Below are positions 16,046-25,226 of a stretch of 64,000 bases of DNA, one piece after another. The stretch is taken from positions 1,488,001-1,552,000 of the forward strand of contig OX044364.1 of NCBI GenBank assembly GCA_943846735.1. The letters are read 5' to 3'. Numbering within the stretch: position 1 is the stretch's first letter; every line of letters starts with the position of its first letter. Made by a program: the position numbers and the translations under genes. The DNA comes from CAJQLB01 sp905479065 (GTDB lineage: Bacteria > Bacteroidota > Bacteroidia > Flavobacteriales > Flavobacteriaceae). The notes under the pieces were generated by a model. The model made no database searches, was not told the DNA's origin, and saw nothing but the letters and a program-made list of their open reading frames with translations.

Positions 16046-16816
16046 ATGTTTAAGATAAAGTCATTTTATTTATTGTTAACCATGTGCTGTTATGTCGACA
16101 TAGGTACTGTTCAAAGTCAAGAATTAATTCCAAATTCTGAAAGCAACTCTCAGTCCATTGAAGAAACAGATCTTCATAAACTTTGGACAGAAATACTTAA
16201 AACACATGTTACAAAAGACGGAACAGTCAATTATAAGACGCTTCAGAAAGATCCTGAAAAACTTGAAAATTATATTTCAAAATTAGATGAGTTTTGCAGT
16301 AATAAAATGATTCAATCATTAGAAAAAGGAGCACAATTGGCGTTTTGGATTAATGCCTACAACGCTTTTACAGTCGATTTAATTATTAAACACTATCCTG
16401 TAACCAGCATAAAAGAAATAAAAAACCCGTGGAAACAACGTTTATGGAAACTTGGAAACACCATGTATAGCTTAGGAGAAATTGAGCATGATATCCTGAG
16501 AAAAATGAAAGAACCTCGTATTCATTTTGCTATTGTCTGTGCCTCCTACTCTTGCCCCAAACTTTTAAACGAAGCGTATAATACTGACAATATTGAACAG
16601 CAATTAAGCAATGCAAGCAAAGACTTTTTATCAGACCAAAAACGAAATTATATCACCAAAGACACTTTAAAAATTTCTAAAATTTTTGATTGGTTTTCTC
16701 GAGATTTTAAACAAAACGGAAGTCTTATAGACTTCTTGAACTTGTACGCCTCCGTTGAGATATCGCAAAAAGCAAAAATATCCTATCAAGACTATAACTG
16801 GGCTTTAAATGAATAG
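16046..16816 (+). CDS. DUF547 protein, exported
   Basis: 256 residues. The first 25 or so form a signal peptide (IKSFYLLLTMCCYVDIGTVQSQ). Residues about 45-240 are DUF547: LWTEILKTHVTKDGTVNYKTL, AQLAFWINAYNAFTVDLI and HFAIVCASYSCPKL are signature stretches, the last holding the conserved Cys pair that suggests a papain-like fold. Function is not established. DUF547 genes recur in ArsS/ArsM clusters, so a periplasmic role in arsenosugar handling is possible. It overlaps the next gene by 8 bases. Confidence 0.85.
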   Translation: MFKIKSFYLLLTMCCYVDIGTVQSQELIPNSESNSQSIEETDLHKLWTEILKTHVTKDGTVNYKTLQKDPEKLENYISKLDEFCSNKMIQSLEKGAQLAFWINAYNAFTVDLIIKHYPVTSIKEIKNPWKQRLWKLGNTMYSLGEIEHDILRKMKEPRIHFAIVCASYSCPKLLNEAYNTDNIEQQLSNASKDFLSDQKRNYITKDTLKISKIFDWFSRDFKQNGSLIDFLNLYASVEISQKAKISYQDYNWALNE

Positions 16817-17531
16817 TATTTCGATTATTATTCCTGTTCTTAACGAGGCAGCATCCATCAATAAACTGCTAAACCATCTACTTGTCAATTCTTCTCCTAG
16901 CATTATTCACGAGCTAATCATTGTTGATGGTGGAAGCAGGGATCTAACTAGGGATATTGTAGGTGCTTTTTTTCAAAAAACAATTATTGGAAAACAAAAA
17001 ATTAAGTGTCATCTCATCCGTAGTCCAAGGGGACGATCAAAACAAATGAATGCAGGCGCGAACGCAGCTACTGGAGGAATATTATATTTTTTACATGCCG
17101 ATTCTTTTCCTCCAAGTAATTTTGACAAACTCATTGCTAACGAGGTGAAAAAAGGAAATTTAGCTGGATGTTTCAGACTACAATTTAAGCATTCACATTG
17201 GTGGTTAAAACTATCAAGTTGGTTAACACAATTTAATTTTCGAGTATGCAGAGGTGGTGATCAAAGTCAATTTATCACAAAACAGCTTTTTGAAAATATA
17301 GGAGGGTTTGACGAAAATTATGTCATATACGAGGACAACATATTAATTTCTGAACTATATAAGCGCAAACAATTTACGGTTATTAATAAAAAACTATTTA
17401 CCTCCGCAAGGCGTTTTGAGTCTAAAGGAATTTGGAGACTTCAATATCATTTTTGGATGATTTATTATAAAAAATGGCGCGGAAACTCAGCAAACGAATT
17501 ATTCGATTATTACAAAAAATACATTTCTTAA
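16809..17531 (+). CDS. Family 2 glycosyltransferase of arsenosugar cluster
   Basis: 240 residues, GT-A fold family 2. SIIIPVLNEAASINKLL at the N-terminus binds the nucleotide; VDGGSRDLT and the DxD-like HADS (about 98) are the donor and metal site; GGDQSQFI and YEDNIL lie in the acceptor half. It belongs to the glycosyltransferase subfamily associated with ArsS and ArsM. No membrane segment is obvious. The last bases of the gene overlap the stop codon of the convergent glycosidase gene, so transcripts from the two strands meet inside the coding ends. Confidence 0.85.
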   Translation: MNSISIIIPVLNEAASINKLLNHLLVNSSPSIIHELIIVDGGSRDLTRDIVGAFFQKTIIGKQKIKCHLIRSPRGRSKQMNAGANAATGGILYFLHADSFPPSNFDKLIANEVKKGNLAGCFRLQFKHSHWWLKLSSWLTQFNFRVCRGGDQSQFITKQLFENIGGFDENYVIYEDNILISELYKRKQFTVINKKLFTSARRFESKGIWRLQYHFWMIYYKKWRGNSANELFDYYKKYIS

Positions 17532-18532
17532 TATGTTAAATAATAATCCTTTATAATTTCCTCCACTGGTTTATTTTGTGGTGTAAATTGATTATTTAAT
17601 TCACCACCGCTAGTTTCATAATTATGAAACCATTTCCAAATAAATCCACCCGAAAACCAGTCTTCTTTCCAAAATGTTTCAAAGAGTGCAGTAGTTGTAT
17701 TATTTTGTGCGATTAAATTAGCTGATGTGTTGTAACGATCACTTTTCCATGGCTCACGTCCTGAAAAATCAACACTTCGATAGCCAAATTCAGTAAATAA
17801 TATAGGCTTATTAAACTTATCTGAAACAGCTTTAATTTCCTTTTTATGCGATTCCCAACCATTTAAACATTCGTTCACCGATGGTGTCTGAGCATTACTT
17901 ACTGGAAAATATGCATCTACCCCTATATAATCTAATTCACTCCAAAACGGCGTTTTATCATATTCATCCCAATTTGCAGCATAGGTTAATTTCCCTGAGT
18001 AAACAGATTTGATTTGTTTGATCAAATTGAACCAATATTTTGAATCATATTTTATAAATGCTTCCAATTCAGTACCAATACAAAATATTTCCGTTTTTGT
18101 TGACTCTGCCAATGCTGCATATTCTAGAATGAACGAAGTATATGAAAGTTTAAGTTGCTCCCAATTATGATCAGATGTCATCGTCATATGGCCCGTAAAT
18201 TCTCCACGAATCCACAAATGAGGTTTCATCATGGTCTTGACATTATGTCGGGATAACTCACGTATATACTGCTCGGCTCCAAGCTTTGATTCACCAAACC
18301 ACTGTCTCTTTGAGTTATAAATAATGTCAGGTTCATCAACACTACGAATAAATCCATAAGGCATAATAGCAGCATAATTTGCGTTAATTCTCAGAACTGG
18401 AATTACATGCGTTTCGAAAATCGAATCCCTAGAAGCAACAAAACTCACCCCATTAATCTTGGGTTCCTTAAATGTTGACATACTGCAAGCTCCTAAACTT
18501 ATTAATAAATAAAATGTAAAAACTATTCTCAT
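17528..18532 (-). CDS. Glycoside hydrolase-like TIM-barrel lipoprotein
   Basis: 334 residues. A lipobox ends at C16 (SLGAC). The rest is a TIM barrel like clan GH-A, most similar in layout to GH113: FCIGTELEAF places E155 as probable acid/base, and KPILFTEFGYRS places E248 as probable nucleophile; VKTMMKPHLWIRG and LDYIGVDAYFP are further barrel strands. It probably cleaves a beta-linked glycan at the cell surface; the substrate is not evident. It lies inside the arsenosugar cluster on the opposite strand, and its stop overlaps the stop of the neighbouring glycosyltransferase gene, so an arsenosugar-linked role is only an idea from position. Confidence 0.75.
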   Translation of the reverse strand: MRIVFTFYLLISLGACSMSTFKEPKINGVSFVASRDSIFETHVIPVLRINANYAAIMPYGFIRSVDEPDIIYNSKRQWFGESKLGAEQYIRELSRHNVKTMMKPHLWIRGEFTGHMTMTSDHNWEQLKLSYTSFILEYAALAESTKTEIFCIGTELEAFIKYDSKYWFNLIKQIKSVYSGKLTYAANWDEYDKTPFWSELDYIGVDAYFPVSNAQTPSVNECLNGWESHKKEIKAVSDKFNKPILFTEFGYRSVDFSGREPWKSDRYNTSANLIAQNNTTTALFETFWKEDWFSGGFIWKWFHNYETSGGELNNQFTPQNKPVEEIIKDYYLTY

Positions 18533-18570
18533 GATGTAAATAAATTATAAATTTAAACAAACTGAAATTA

Positions 18571-18582
18571 TCTTATATAAGA
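18571..18582. promoter_or_regulatory. 12-bp palindrome in divergent promoter region
   Basis: TCTTATATAAGA is a perfect palindrome in the 89-base gap between the divergent glycosidase and oxidoreductase genes. It may be an operator shared by both; in such AT-rich DNA chance is also possible. Confidence 0.25.
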
Positions 18583-18621
18583 TTTAACAATTCCACAGTT
18601 TATTTTTTTAATAATTGTCCT

Positions 18622-19965
18622 ATGGAACACATCGTTATTATTGGAAATGGAATTTCTGGCGTAACAGCCGCAAGGCATATTCGCAAACTTTCAGATAAAA
18701 AAATCACTCTAGTGTCAGCAGAAACAGATTATTTCTTCTCACGCACTGCGCTCATGTATGTTTTTATGGGGCATATGAAATTTGAACACACGCAACCCTA
18801 CGAAAATTGGTTTTGGGAAAAAAATAAGATAGAGCTCAAAAAAGGATTTGTTCATACTATTGAAACCAAGCATAACATACTCTATTTTGATAACGGAGAA
18901 ACGCTTAAATATGATAAACTTATCATTGCAACTGGCAGTAAGCCAAATAAATTTGGATGGCCGGGCCAAGATCTCAAGGGCGTTTTAGGAATGTATCACA
19001 AGCAAGATTTAGAGAGTCTTGAGACCTATGCTCCAAATAATAAAGTATGTCAACGTGCAGTCATTGTTGGAGGAGGACTCATAGGGATAGAGTTAGCAGA
19101 AATGTTGCATTCACGACACATTCCTGTCACTTTTTTAGTAAGAGAAGCTAGTTTCTGGAATGGTGTCTTACCTCAAGAAGAATCAGCAATAATAAATAGA
19201 GAGATATTATCAAATGGCATCGATCTAAGACTCTCTACCAATCTCAAAGAAATCATTTCAGATGAAATAGGGCAAGTAAAATCAGTCATTATTGAGGAAA
19301 CAGGAGAAGAAATTCATTGTAATATGTTAGGACTGACAGCCGGTGTATCACCCAACATTAATTTTATTAGAGATTCAGAAATAGAAACAGGTAAAGGCGT
19401 AAAAGTAAATCGTTTCCTGGAAACTAATATTTCAAATATTTATGCGATTGGAGATTGTGCAGAACAACACGTGGCCATCGGAAGTCGCAGACCAATTGAA
19501 GCTGTTTGGTATACAGGACGTATGATGGGAGAAACGGTGGCACAAACAATCTGTGGCAACAGATTAGAATACAAACCAGGACATTGGTTCAATTCTGCAA
19601 AATTCATGGATATTGAATATCAGACCTATGGATGGGTATGGGCACAACCAAAAGAGCATGAAAAACGCTTTTATTGGGAGCACAAAAGCGGCAAGAAATG
19701 TATTCACATAAGTTATGATAAGAATACCCATGAATTTATTGGTATCAATACTTTTGGGATTAGAATGCGTCACGATTTTTTTGACAGAATGCTTTCTAAA
19801 AAACAAACTATTGAATACGTTTTAGCTCATTTGTGTGACGCAAATTTTGATCCTGAATTTTACAAACTTCACGAGCAAGAAATTGTAGGTAAATTTAACT
19901 ATGAAAATAGCACAAGTATCCACCTAAAAAAAAGAAGTTGGAAACGAATATTTAAAACCAATTAG
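18622..19965 (+). CDS. FAD/NAD(P)-dependent oxidoreductase
   Basis: 447 residues of the two-dinucleotide-binding flavoprotein family (rubredoxin or nitrite reductase type). FAD motif GNGISG at 8-13, the ATGSKPNKFG stretch at about 103, NAD(P) motif GGGLIGIELAE at 150-160, and the second FAD motif IYAIGDCAEQ at 273-282. No active-site disulfide is seen, so it is not a thioredoxin-type enzyme. One base separates it from the polyferredoxin gene that follows, so it probably passes electrons between NAD(P)H and that membrane iron-sulfur protein. It is transcribed divergently from the glycosidase. Confidence 0.85.
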   Translation: MEHIVIIGNGISGVTAARHIRKLSDKKITLVSAETDYFFSRTALMYVFMGHMKFEHTQPYENWFWEKNKIELKKGFVHTIETKHNILYFDNGETLKYDKLIIATGSKPNKFGWPGQDLKGVLGMYHKQDLESLETYAPNNKVCQRAVIVGGGLIGIELAEMLHSRHIPVTFLVREASFWNGVLPQEESAIINREILSNGIDLRLSTNLKEIISDEIGQVKSVIIEETGEEIHCNMLGLTAGVSPNINFIRDSEIETGKGVKVNRFLETNISNIYAIGDCAEQHVAIGSRRPIEAVWYTGRMMGETVAQTICGNRLEYKPGHWFNSAKFMDIEYQTYGWVWAQPKEHEKRFYWEHKSGKKCIHISYDKNTHEFIGINTFGIRMRHDFFDRMLSKKQTIEYVLAHLCDANFDPEFYKLHEQEIVGKFNYENSTSIHLKKRSWKRIFKTN

Positions 19966-19966
19966 C

Positions 19967-21547
19967 ATGAAGTATCTACAAAATATAGGGCTTGCTTTAT
20001 TCTTGTTGGGTCTTACAATATTTACCTCATTGATAATTCTTGGCAACTATAAATTAACGCCTGTAGTGCTGGATAAAGTTGTCAAAAATAAAGCAATTAA
20101 AAGTGAGCTCTTCATTGAAATCGTGAACAACAAAATAGTGAATGAGACGTTTAACGAGCCGTTCTCATTTTCAGCAGAAATAATCTCTGCCATGGAAGTT
20201 GCAAACAATGCCCATAAGCAAAATAGCGAGTGGAATAAAATTATTTGGGACAAGCCTAATAGCTTTACTTATGTCTTTGTAAAACAAGCAGGGCAAGGTA
20301 TCGTTAAGGAAAATAAACGACTGTTTTGGTGGCTTACTTTTGGGTTAGGTATTCTTGGCGCATTATTGTACATTATCCCTAATGTTATTGTGAAAGGACC
20401 CCCAGGCGTCAAAAACAATGGTATTTGGTTCAATGCTGCAACCAACAGAGGCTGGATTGGGTGGTTTGTATTTGTGTTTTTAGTTGGCTTTTATCTTCTC
20501 CTATATTTTTGTCCAAATTATATTGTTAACTGGACGTATCTTGTAGATCCAATAAGTGAACTACTAAGTGGTAATTTAGCAAGCCAATGGTTTTTGTACG
20601 GTTTTTTATACTGTGTCGTTATGAGTGTCATGGCGCTGCGCATGTACATTAAATATCGTCATAACAAATATCAAATATTACGAACCAGCTCCGTATTATT
20701 TTTTCAAATTGTATTTGCGTTTTTAATTCCTGAAATATTAGTTCGTTTTGAAAAACCTTGGTATGATTTTAAAAATGCTTTCCCATTGGATTATGACTTC
20801 TTTTTTAGCTGGAATTTAGATCAGTTAATCGCAAGTGGTGGTTTAGGATTATTCATTCTTGTTTGGGGCATTTTGTTGACACTAATCATCGTTCCAGTCA
20901 TGGTATACTTTTTTGGCAAACGATGGTACTGCTCTTGGGTTTGTGGGTGTGGAGGATTAGCTGAAACATTGGGAGACCCCTATAGACATCTTTCAGATAA
21001 GTCTTTAAAAGTTTGGAAAATTGAACGATGGATGGTCCACGGCGTTTTAATTGCGGCATTGATAATGACCGGTTTTACATTGTATTCTTATTTCTCTGGA
21101 GTGGCGACAGTGCTTGGCATTAAAGTTCAAACAATTCAGGATATTTATGGATTTTTAATAGGCGCCATATTTGCTGGTGTTATTGGAACTGGGTTTTATC
21201 CTATTTTTGGTAATCGCGTATGGTGTCGCTTTGGTTGCCCACTAGCTGCTTATCTAGGAATCGTACAGCGCTTTAAGTCAAGATTTAGAATTACCACGAA
21301 TGGAGGACAATGTATTTCATGCGGAAATTGTTCGACATATTGCGAACAAGGAATTGATGTTAGAGCTTATGCACAAAAGGGCGAAAACATCGTGAGAGCT
21401 AGCTGTGTTGGATGTGGCATTTGCTCAGCTGTTTGTCCTAGAGGTGTATTAAAGTTAGAGAATGGCCCTGAAAAAGGCCGTATTAATTCAACTGAAATAC
21501 TGCTTGGTAATGATATTAATCTAATGGATTTAGTGAATCAAAAATAA
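19967..21547 (+). CDS. Membrane polyferredoxin, NapH/RdxA-like
   Basis: 526 residues. An N-terminal membrane segment (about 6-28) is followed by a periplasmic loop and then about seven more hydrophobic helices (around 120-140, 160-182, 208-225, 240-258, 285-312, 350-372 and 383-405). Between helices lie Cys motifs CSWVCGCGG and CRFGCP. The C-terminus carries two classic [4Fe-4S] motifs: C449, C452, C455, C459 and C480, C483, C486, C490. This is the NapH/NosR/CcoG type of electron carrier between membrane and soluble partners. With the flavoprotein encoded before it, it could drive a reduction in arsenosugar synthesis, but a separate respiratory role is just as possible. Confidence 0.85.
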   Translation: MKYLQNIGLALFLLGLTIFTSLIILGNYKLTPVVLDKVVKNKAIKSELFIEIVNNKIVNETFNEPFSFSAEIISAMEVANNAHKQNSEWNKIIWDKPNSFTYVFVKQAGQGIVKENKRLFWWLTFGLGILGALLYIIPNVIVKGPPGVKNNGIWFNAATNRGWIGWFVFVFLVGFYLLLYFCPNYIVNWTYLVDPISELLSGNLASQWFLYGFLYCVVMSVMALRMYIKYRHNKYQILRTSSVLFFQIVFAFLIPEILVRFEKPWYDFKNAFPLDYDFFFSWNLDQLIASGGLGLFILVWGILLTLIIVPVMVYFFGKRWYCSWVCGCGGLAETLGDPYRHLSDKSLKVWKIERWMVHGVLIAALIMTGFTLYSYFSGVATVLGIKVQTIQDIYGFLIGAIFAGVIGTGFYPIFGNRVWCRFGCPLAAYLGIVQRFKSRFRITTNGGQCISCGNCSTYCEQGIDVRAYAQKGENIVRASCVGCGICSAVCPRGVLKLENGPEKGRINSTEILLGNDINLMDLVNQK

Positions 21548-21561
21548 CTAGCAAAGTATCG

Positions 21562-21569
21562 TACTTTTG
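21562..21569 (+). promoter_or_regulatory. Candidate -7 box for the glycosyltransferase trio
   Basis: TACTTTTG matches the Bacteroidota -7 consensus TAnnTTTG and lies 22 bases before the start of the gene at 21591. No good TTG -33 box is seen at the right distance, so the glycosyltransferases may have their own weak promoter or be read through from upstream. Confidence 0.35.
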
Positions 21570-21590
21570 TCATTGTAAAGTAATTATCAA

Positions 21591-22283
21591 ATGCCAATTA
21601 TTAAAGTTATCATTCCCGCCTACAATGAAGCCGATTCAATCTCTCATGTCATTCATGACATCCCTGAAATTGTTGATGAAATAATTGTTGTCAGTAATAA
21701 TTCCATAGATGCTACCGAAAAAAATGCCAGACAATCTGGTGCTACCGTACTTCAGGAGTCACAAAAAGGATATGGTTATGCCTGCTTGAAAGGGATGACA
21801 TACATTGCTGAGCAACATCAAACACCTGACATTATTGTTTTTTTGGATGGAGATTACAGCGATTATCCTGAAGAACTAACGAAAATAATACAACCCATAC
21901 TTGATAAGGATATTGATTTTGTAATTGGCACAAGAACTAAGCATTTGAGAGAGCCAGGCTCCATGACAATGCCGCAAATATTTGGGAATTGGTTAGCCAC
22001 AAATTTAATGCGAGTTATGTTTAAATCAACATTTACAGATTTAGGCCCCTTTCGTGCTATTAAATATGATAAACTATTAGCTCTTAATATGGAAGACAAG
22101 ACCTATGGCTGGACGGTAGAAATGCAGCTGAAGGTATTAAAACAGGCGTTTAGTTATGTCGAAATTCCTGTTAATTACAGAAACCGTATCGGTGTATCAA
22201 AAGTTTCAGGAACCATAAAAGGAGCTATCTTTGCTGGAGTAAAAATATTAGGATGGATTTTTAAATATAGCTTCAAAAAATGA
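21591..22283 (+). CDS. Family 2 glycosyltransferase, dolichol-phosphate-sugar type
   Basis: 230 residues, GT-A. IIPAYNEADSISHVI at 7-21, FLDGDYSDYPEEL (about 84) with the DxD-type metal site, and GPFRAIKYDKL in the acceptor part. The family includes polyprenyl-phosphate sugar synthases, and the lack of membrane helices fits the soluble DPM1-like group. It may charge a lipid carrier that the two membrane glycosyltransferases downstream use. Its stop overlaps the next start (ATGA). Confidence 0.8.
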   Translation: MPIIKVIIPAYNEADSISHVIHDIPEIVDEIIVVSNNSIDATEKNARQSGATVLQESQKGYGYACLKGMTYIAEQHQTPDIIVFLDGDYSDYPEELTKIIQPILDKDIDFVIGTRTKHLREPGSMTMPQIFGNWLATNLMRVMFKSTFTDLGPFRAIKYDKLLALNMEDKTYGWTVEMQLKVLKQAFSYVEIPVNYRNRIGVSKVSGTIKGAIFAGVKILGWIFKYSFKK

Positions 22284-23770
22284 TTATAATTACATGTATC
22301 ATAGTTCTGTATTCTCTGGCTCTTTTACTTATTTTTATGTATGCCTTAGCGCAATTAAATTTACTTTTTAACTATTTATCAGCACAAAACAAAATAGATA
22401 TCAGCAAACTTTTTGATTTTTCAAATCCAAGTGAAATTCCCTTTGTTACTATTCAACTGCCTGTCTATAATGAAATGTATGTCATGGAACGTTTATTGGA
22501 CAATATCGCAAAGATAGATTATCCAAAAAATAAGTTGCAAATTCAAGTGCTTGACGATTCAACAGATGAATCCCTTAAAAAAACAGCTGAACACATTAAA
22601 AAACTACAAGTGTCAGGATTAAATATCATTCACATGTTAAGAGATACTCGTGAAGGATTTAAAGCAGGAGCATTAAAAGAAGGTTTAAAATCTGCCACAG
22701 GCGAATTTATTGCGATTTTTGATGCTGATTTTTTACCTGACTCCAATTGGTTAAGACAAACAGTTCCTCATTTTAAAAACACAGACATCGGTGTTGTACA
22801 AACCCGCTGGGGTCATATCAATCGAAATTATTCATTACTTACCAGAATTCAAGCCTTTGCACTTGATGCACATTTCACACTAGAACAGGTTGGTCGAAGC
22901 AGTAAAGGACATTTCATTAATTTTAATGGCACTGCAGGAATTTGGAGAAAATCATGCATTATAGATGCTGGGAATTGGGAAGGCGACACCCTTACAGAGG
23001 ATTTAGATTTAAGCTACAGAGCACAATTAAAACAATGGAAATTTAAATATTTAGAAAATGTAGAAACACCAGCTGAATTACCAATTGTAATTAGCGCAGC
23101 ACGATCGCAACAGTTTAGGTGGAACAAGGGAGGTGCTGAAAATTTCAGAAAAATGATGTGGAGAGTCTTAAAAAATAAAGACATTTCAATAAAAACTAAA
23201 CTTCATGGCTTGCTCCATCTTTTAAATAGCACCATGTTTTTAAATGTACTCATCGTAGCTGTTTTGAGTATTCCTATGCTGTATATAAAAAACGAGTACA
23301 CCCACCTTAAAATGTATTTCTATGCAATGAGTTTTTTTGTTGTCAGTTCAGTTATATTTTATGTTTGTTACTGGTTTATGTACAAGAAAACATATGGAGC
23401 AAATTTTAAATCGTTTATTAAATATACAGCTGTTTTTTTTACATTTTTCTCCATAGCTATGGGTTTTTCATTACATAATTCTATCGCAGTGATAGAGGGA
23501 CATTTCAGAAAGCGAAGTGATTTTATTCGCACACCTAAATTTAATGTAAACACCTTAAAAGATGGTTGGAAAGGCAATAAATATGTAAAAAAATCACTGT
23601 CAATTTATGTTATTTTTGAAGGTCTGCTTGTGCTTTATTTTGCCTTTGGAATGTACAGCGCTTTTGTCGTGGGAAACCAAGGTGGAGATTTCGGGTTATT
23701 CCCATTTCATTTAATGCTTTTCTTTGGTTTTGGCTATGTTTTTTACAACTCATTGTCATCTAAAATTTAA
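22280..23770 (+). CDS. Membrane family 2 glycosyltransferase, processive type
   Basis: 496 residues. An N-terminal helix (1-25) precedes a catalytic domain with QLPVYNEMYVMERLL, LDDSTDES, the metal-binding FDADFLP, TEDLDLSY as base region and QQFRWNKG, which is the QxxRW motif. Four or five helices follow at about 310-335, 340-362, 380-402, 435-460 and 470-490. This D,D,D,QxxRW arrangement is typical of cellulose-synthase-like and glucosylceramide-synthase-like enzymes. It would add one or more sugars to an acceptor at the membrane. The 4-base overlap with the preceding gene shows they act together. Confidence 0.82.
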   Translation: MIIITCIIVLYSLALLLIFMYALAQLNLLFNYLSAQNKIDISKLFDFSNPSEIPFVTIQLPVYNEMYVMERLLDNIAKIDYPKNKLQIQVLDDSTDESLKKTAEHIKKLQVSGLNIIHMLRDTREGFKAGALKEGLKSATGEFIAIFDADFLPDSNWLRQTVPHFKNTDIGVVQTRWGHINRNYSLLTRIQAFALDAHFTLEQVGRSSKGHFINFNGTAGIWRKSCIIDAGNWEGDTLTEDLDLSYRAQLKQWKFKYLENVETPAELPIVISAARSQQFRWNKGGAENFRKMMWRVLKNKDISIKTKLHGLLHLLNSTMFLNVLIVAVLSIPMLYIKNEYTHLKMYFYAMSFFVVSSVIFYVCYWFMYKKTYGANFKSFIKYTAVFFTFFSIAMGFSLHNSIAVIEGHFRKRSDFIRTPKFNVNTLKDGWKGNKYVKKSLSIYVIFEGLLVLYFAFGMYSAFVVGNQGGDFGLFPFHLMLFFGFGYVFYNSLSSKI

Positions 23771-23834
23771 TGCAAACATATTTTTTTGAAACATATGAAT
23801 AAACTGGTTGTTATTTATGAAAGAATTTTAAGAG

Positions 23835-25187
23835 ATGTCTAGCGTAATACCGTTTTTTAAGAATTTTAAAACACCCATAATATTTGCTATTTGTAGCATT
23901 CTGATTTATTATTCATTTGCTTATAATCTAGAGCGTACAGAATATGTCAAACTTATCAGTCTGTATCTCATCTTATTTTTTTTCTTCTTTAAAATAATTC
24001 GTCTCAAATTAGAGAGTACGAAAATCTTGACATGGTTTTCCTTTGGATTTAGAGTGATTTTCCTTTTTGCAATTCCCAATTTATCACAAGATTTCTATCG
24101 TTTCATTTGGGACGGACGAATGATTCTTGAAGGATTTAATCCCTATTTAAATACGCCAGAATTTTTTATTTCTAGAATGGATTTTCCAGTGAACCAAGCC
24201 CAGATATTATATGACGGTATGGGTATTCTAAACGGAAGTCATTTTACAAATTATCCCCCGCTGAAGCAGTTATGCTTTGTCATTGTAAATGTCTTCTCCA
24301 AACAGAGTGTTTTAGGAAGTATTCTTGGACTGAGGTTTCTCATTATAGCAGCTGATTTTGGAACGTTGTTTTTTGGAAAAAAACTTCTTAAAAGATTAAA
24401 ACTACCAGAAAAAAATATCTTTTTATATCTTTTAAATCCTTTCATAATTATTGAGCTTACTGGAAATTTACATTTTGAAGGAGTCATGATTTTCTTCTTA
24501 GTTTGGAGTCTGTATTTATTAGACATTGGTCGGTGGAGATTTGCGGCTCTAGTTCTTGCACTATCTATTTCAGTTAAACTAATCCCACTCATATTTTTAC
24601 CTCTCTTCTTTCAAAAACTAGGATGGAGAAAAAGTATGGTCTTTTATGGTATTATTGGTGTTGTAACGATCTTGTTATTCACTCCTTTTTACTCAACACA
24701 GTTTCTTCTCAATTACACAGAAACTGTTGGCTTGTGGTTTCAAAATTTTGAATTTAACGGAAGTCTCTATCTTGTTATGAGAGAAATTGGATATCTCTTT
24801 AGAGGCTACAACGAAATAGCTCTTATTGGGACGTACACTGCCGCTTTCGTTTTTATTATTATTGTAAGTATGAGTTTATTTAGAAAAAACAACCAAATGG
24901 TATCGCTTATTACAGGAATGTTACTAGCATTGTCTATTTACTATTTCACGGCAACAACAGTACATCCATGGTATGTAGCAACATTATTGTTTTTATGTAT
25001 TTTTACATCCTACAAATTTCCATTAGTTTGGAGTCTTACAATTATCTTGAGTTACCTGTCTTATATAAATATTGGAAACGCCGAAAAAACAGAAAATATT
25101 TGGGTAATTGCCTTGGAATACCTCCTTGTTTATGGTGTTTTTATGTGGGAATTATTCGTTAACCGAACTACTAAAAAAGTCTTTTAA
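23835..25187 (+). CDS. Polytopic GT-C-type glycosyltransferase
   Basis: 450 residues with about ten or more hydrophobic helices. The first periplasmic loop contains SQDFYRFIWDGRMILEG and NPYLNTP, the pattern of polyprenol-phosphate-sugar-dependent mannosyl- and related transferases. Later motifs include a YPPLKQL stretch in the second loop and a TVHPWYVA in the last third. It probably moves a sugar from a lipid carrier on the outer face of the inner membrane. It is the last gene of the run; no clear terminator follows before the convergent gene 40 bases away. Confidence 0.72.
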   Translation: MSSVIPFFKNFKTPIIFAICSILIYYSFAYNLERTEYVKLISLYLILFFFFFKIIRLKLESTKILTWFSFGFRVIFLFAIPNLSQDFYRFIWDGRMILEGFNPYLNTPEFFISRMDFPVNQAQILYDGMGILNGSHFTNYPPLKQLCFVIVNVFSKQSVLGSILGLRFLIIAADFGTLFFGKKLLKRLKLPEKNIFLYLLNPFIIIELTGNLHFEGVMIFFLVWSLYLLDIGRWRFAALVLALSISVKLIPLIFLPLFFQKLGWRKSMVFYGIIGVVTILLFTPFYSTQFLLNYTETVGLWFQNFEFNGSLYLVMREIGYLFRGYNEIALIGTYTAAFVFIIIVSMSLFRKNNQMVSLITGMLLALSIYYFTATTVHPWYVATLLFLCIFTSYKFPLVWSLTIILSYLSYINIGNAEKTENIWVIALEYLLVYGVFMWELFVNRTTKKVF

Positions 25188-25226
25188 ACAGAGACTCAAT
25201 AAATGGATCTTAAAAATCAATAAAGA

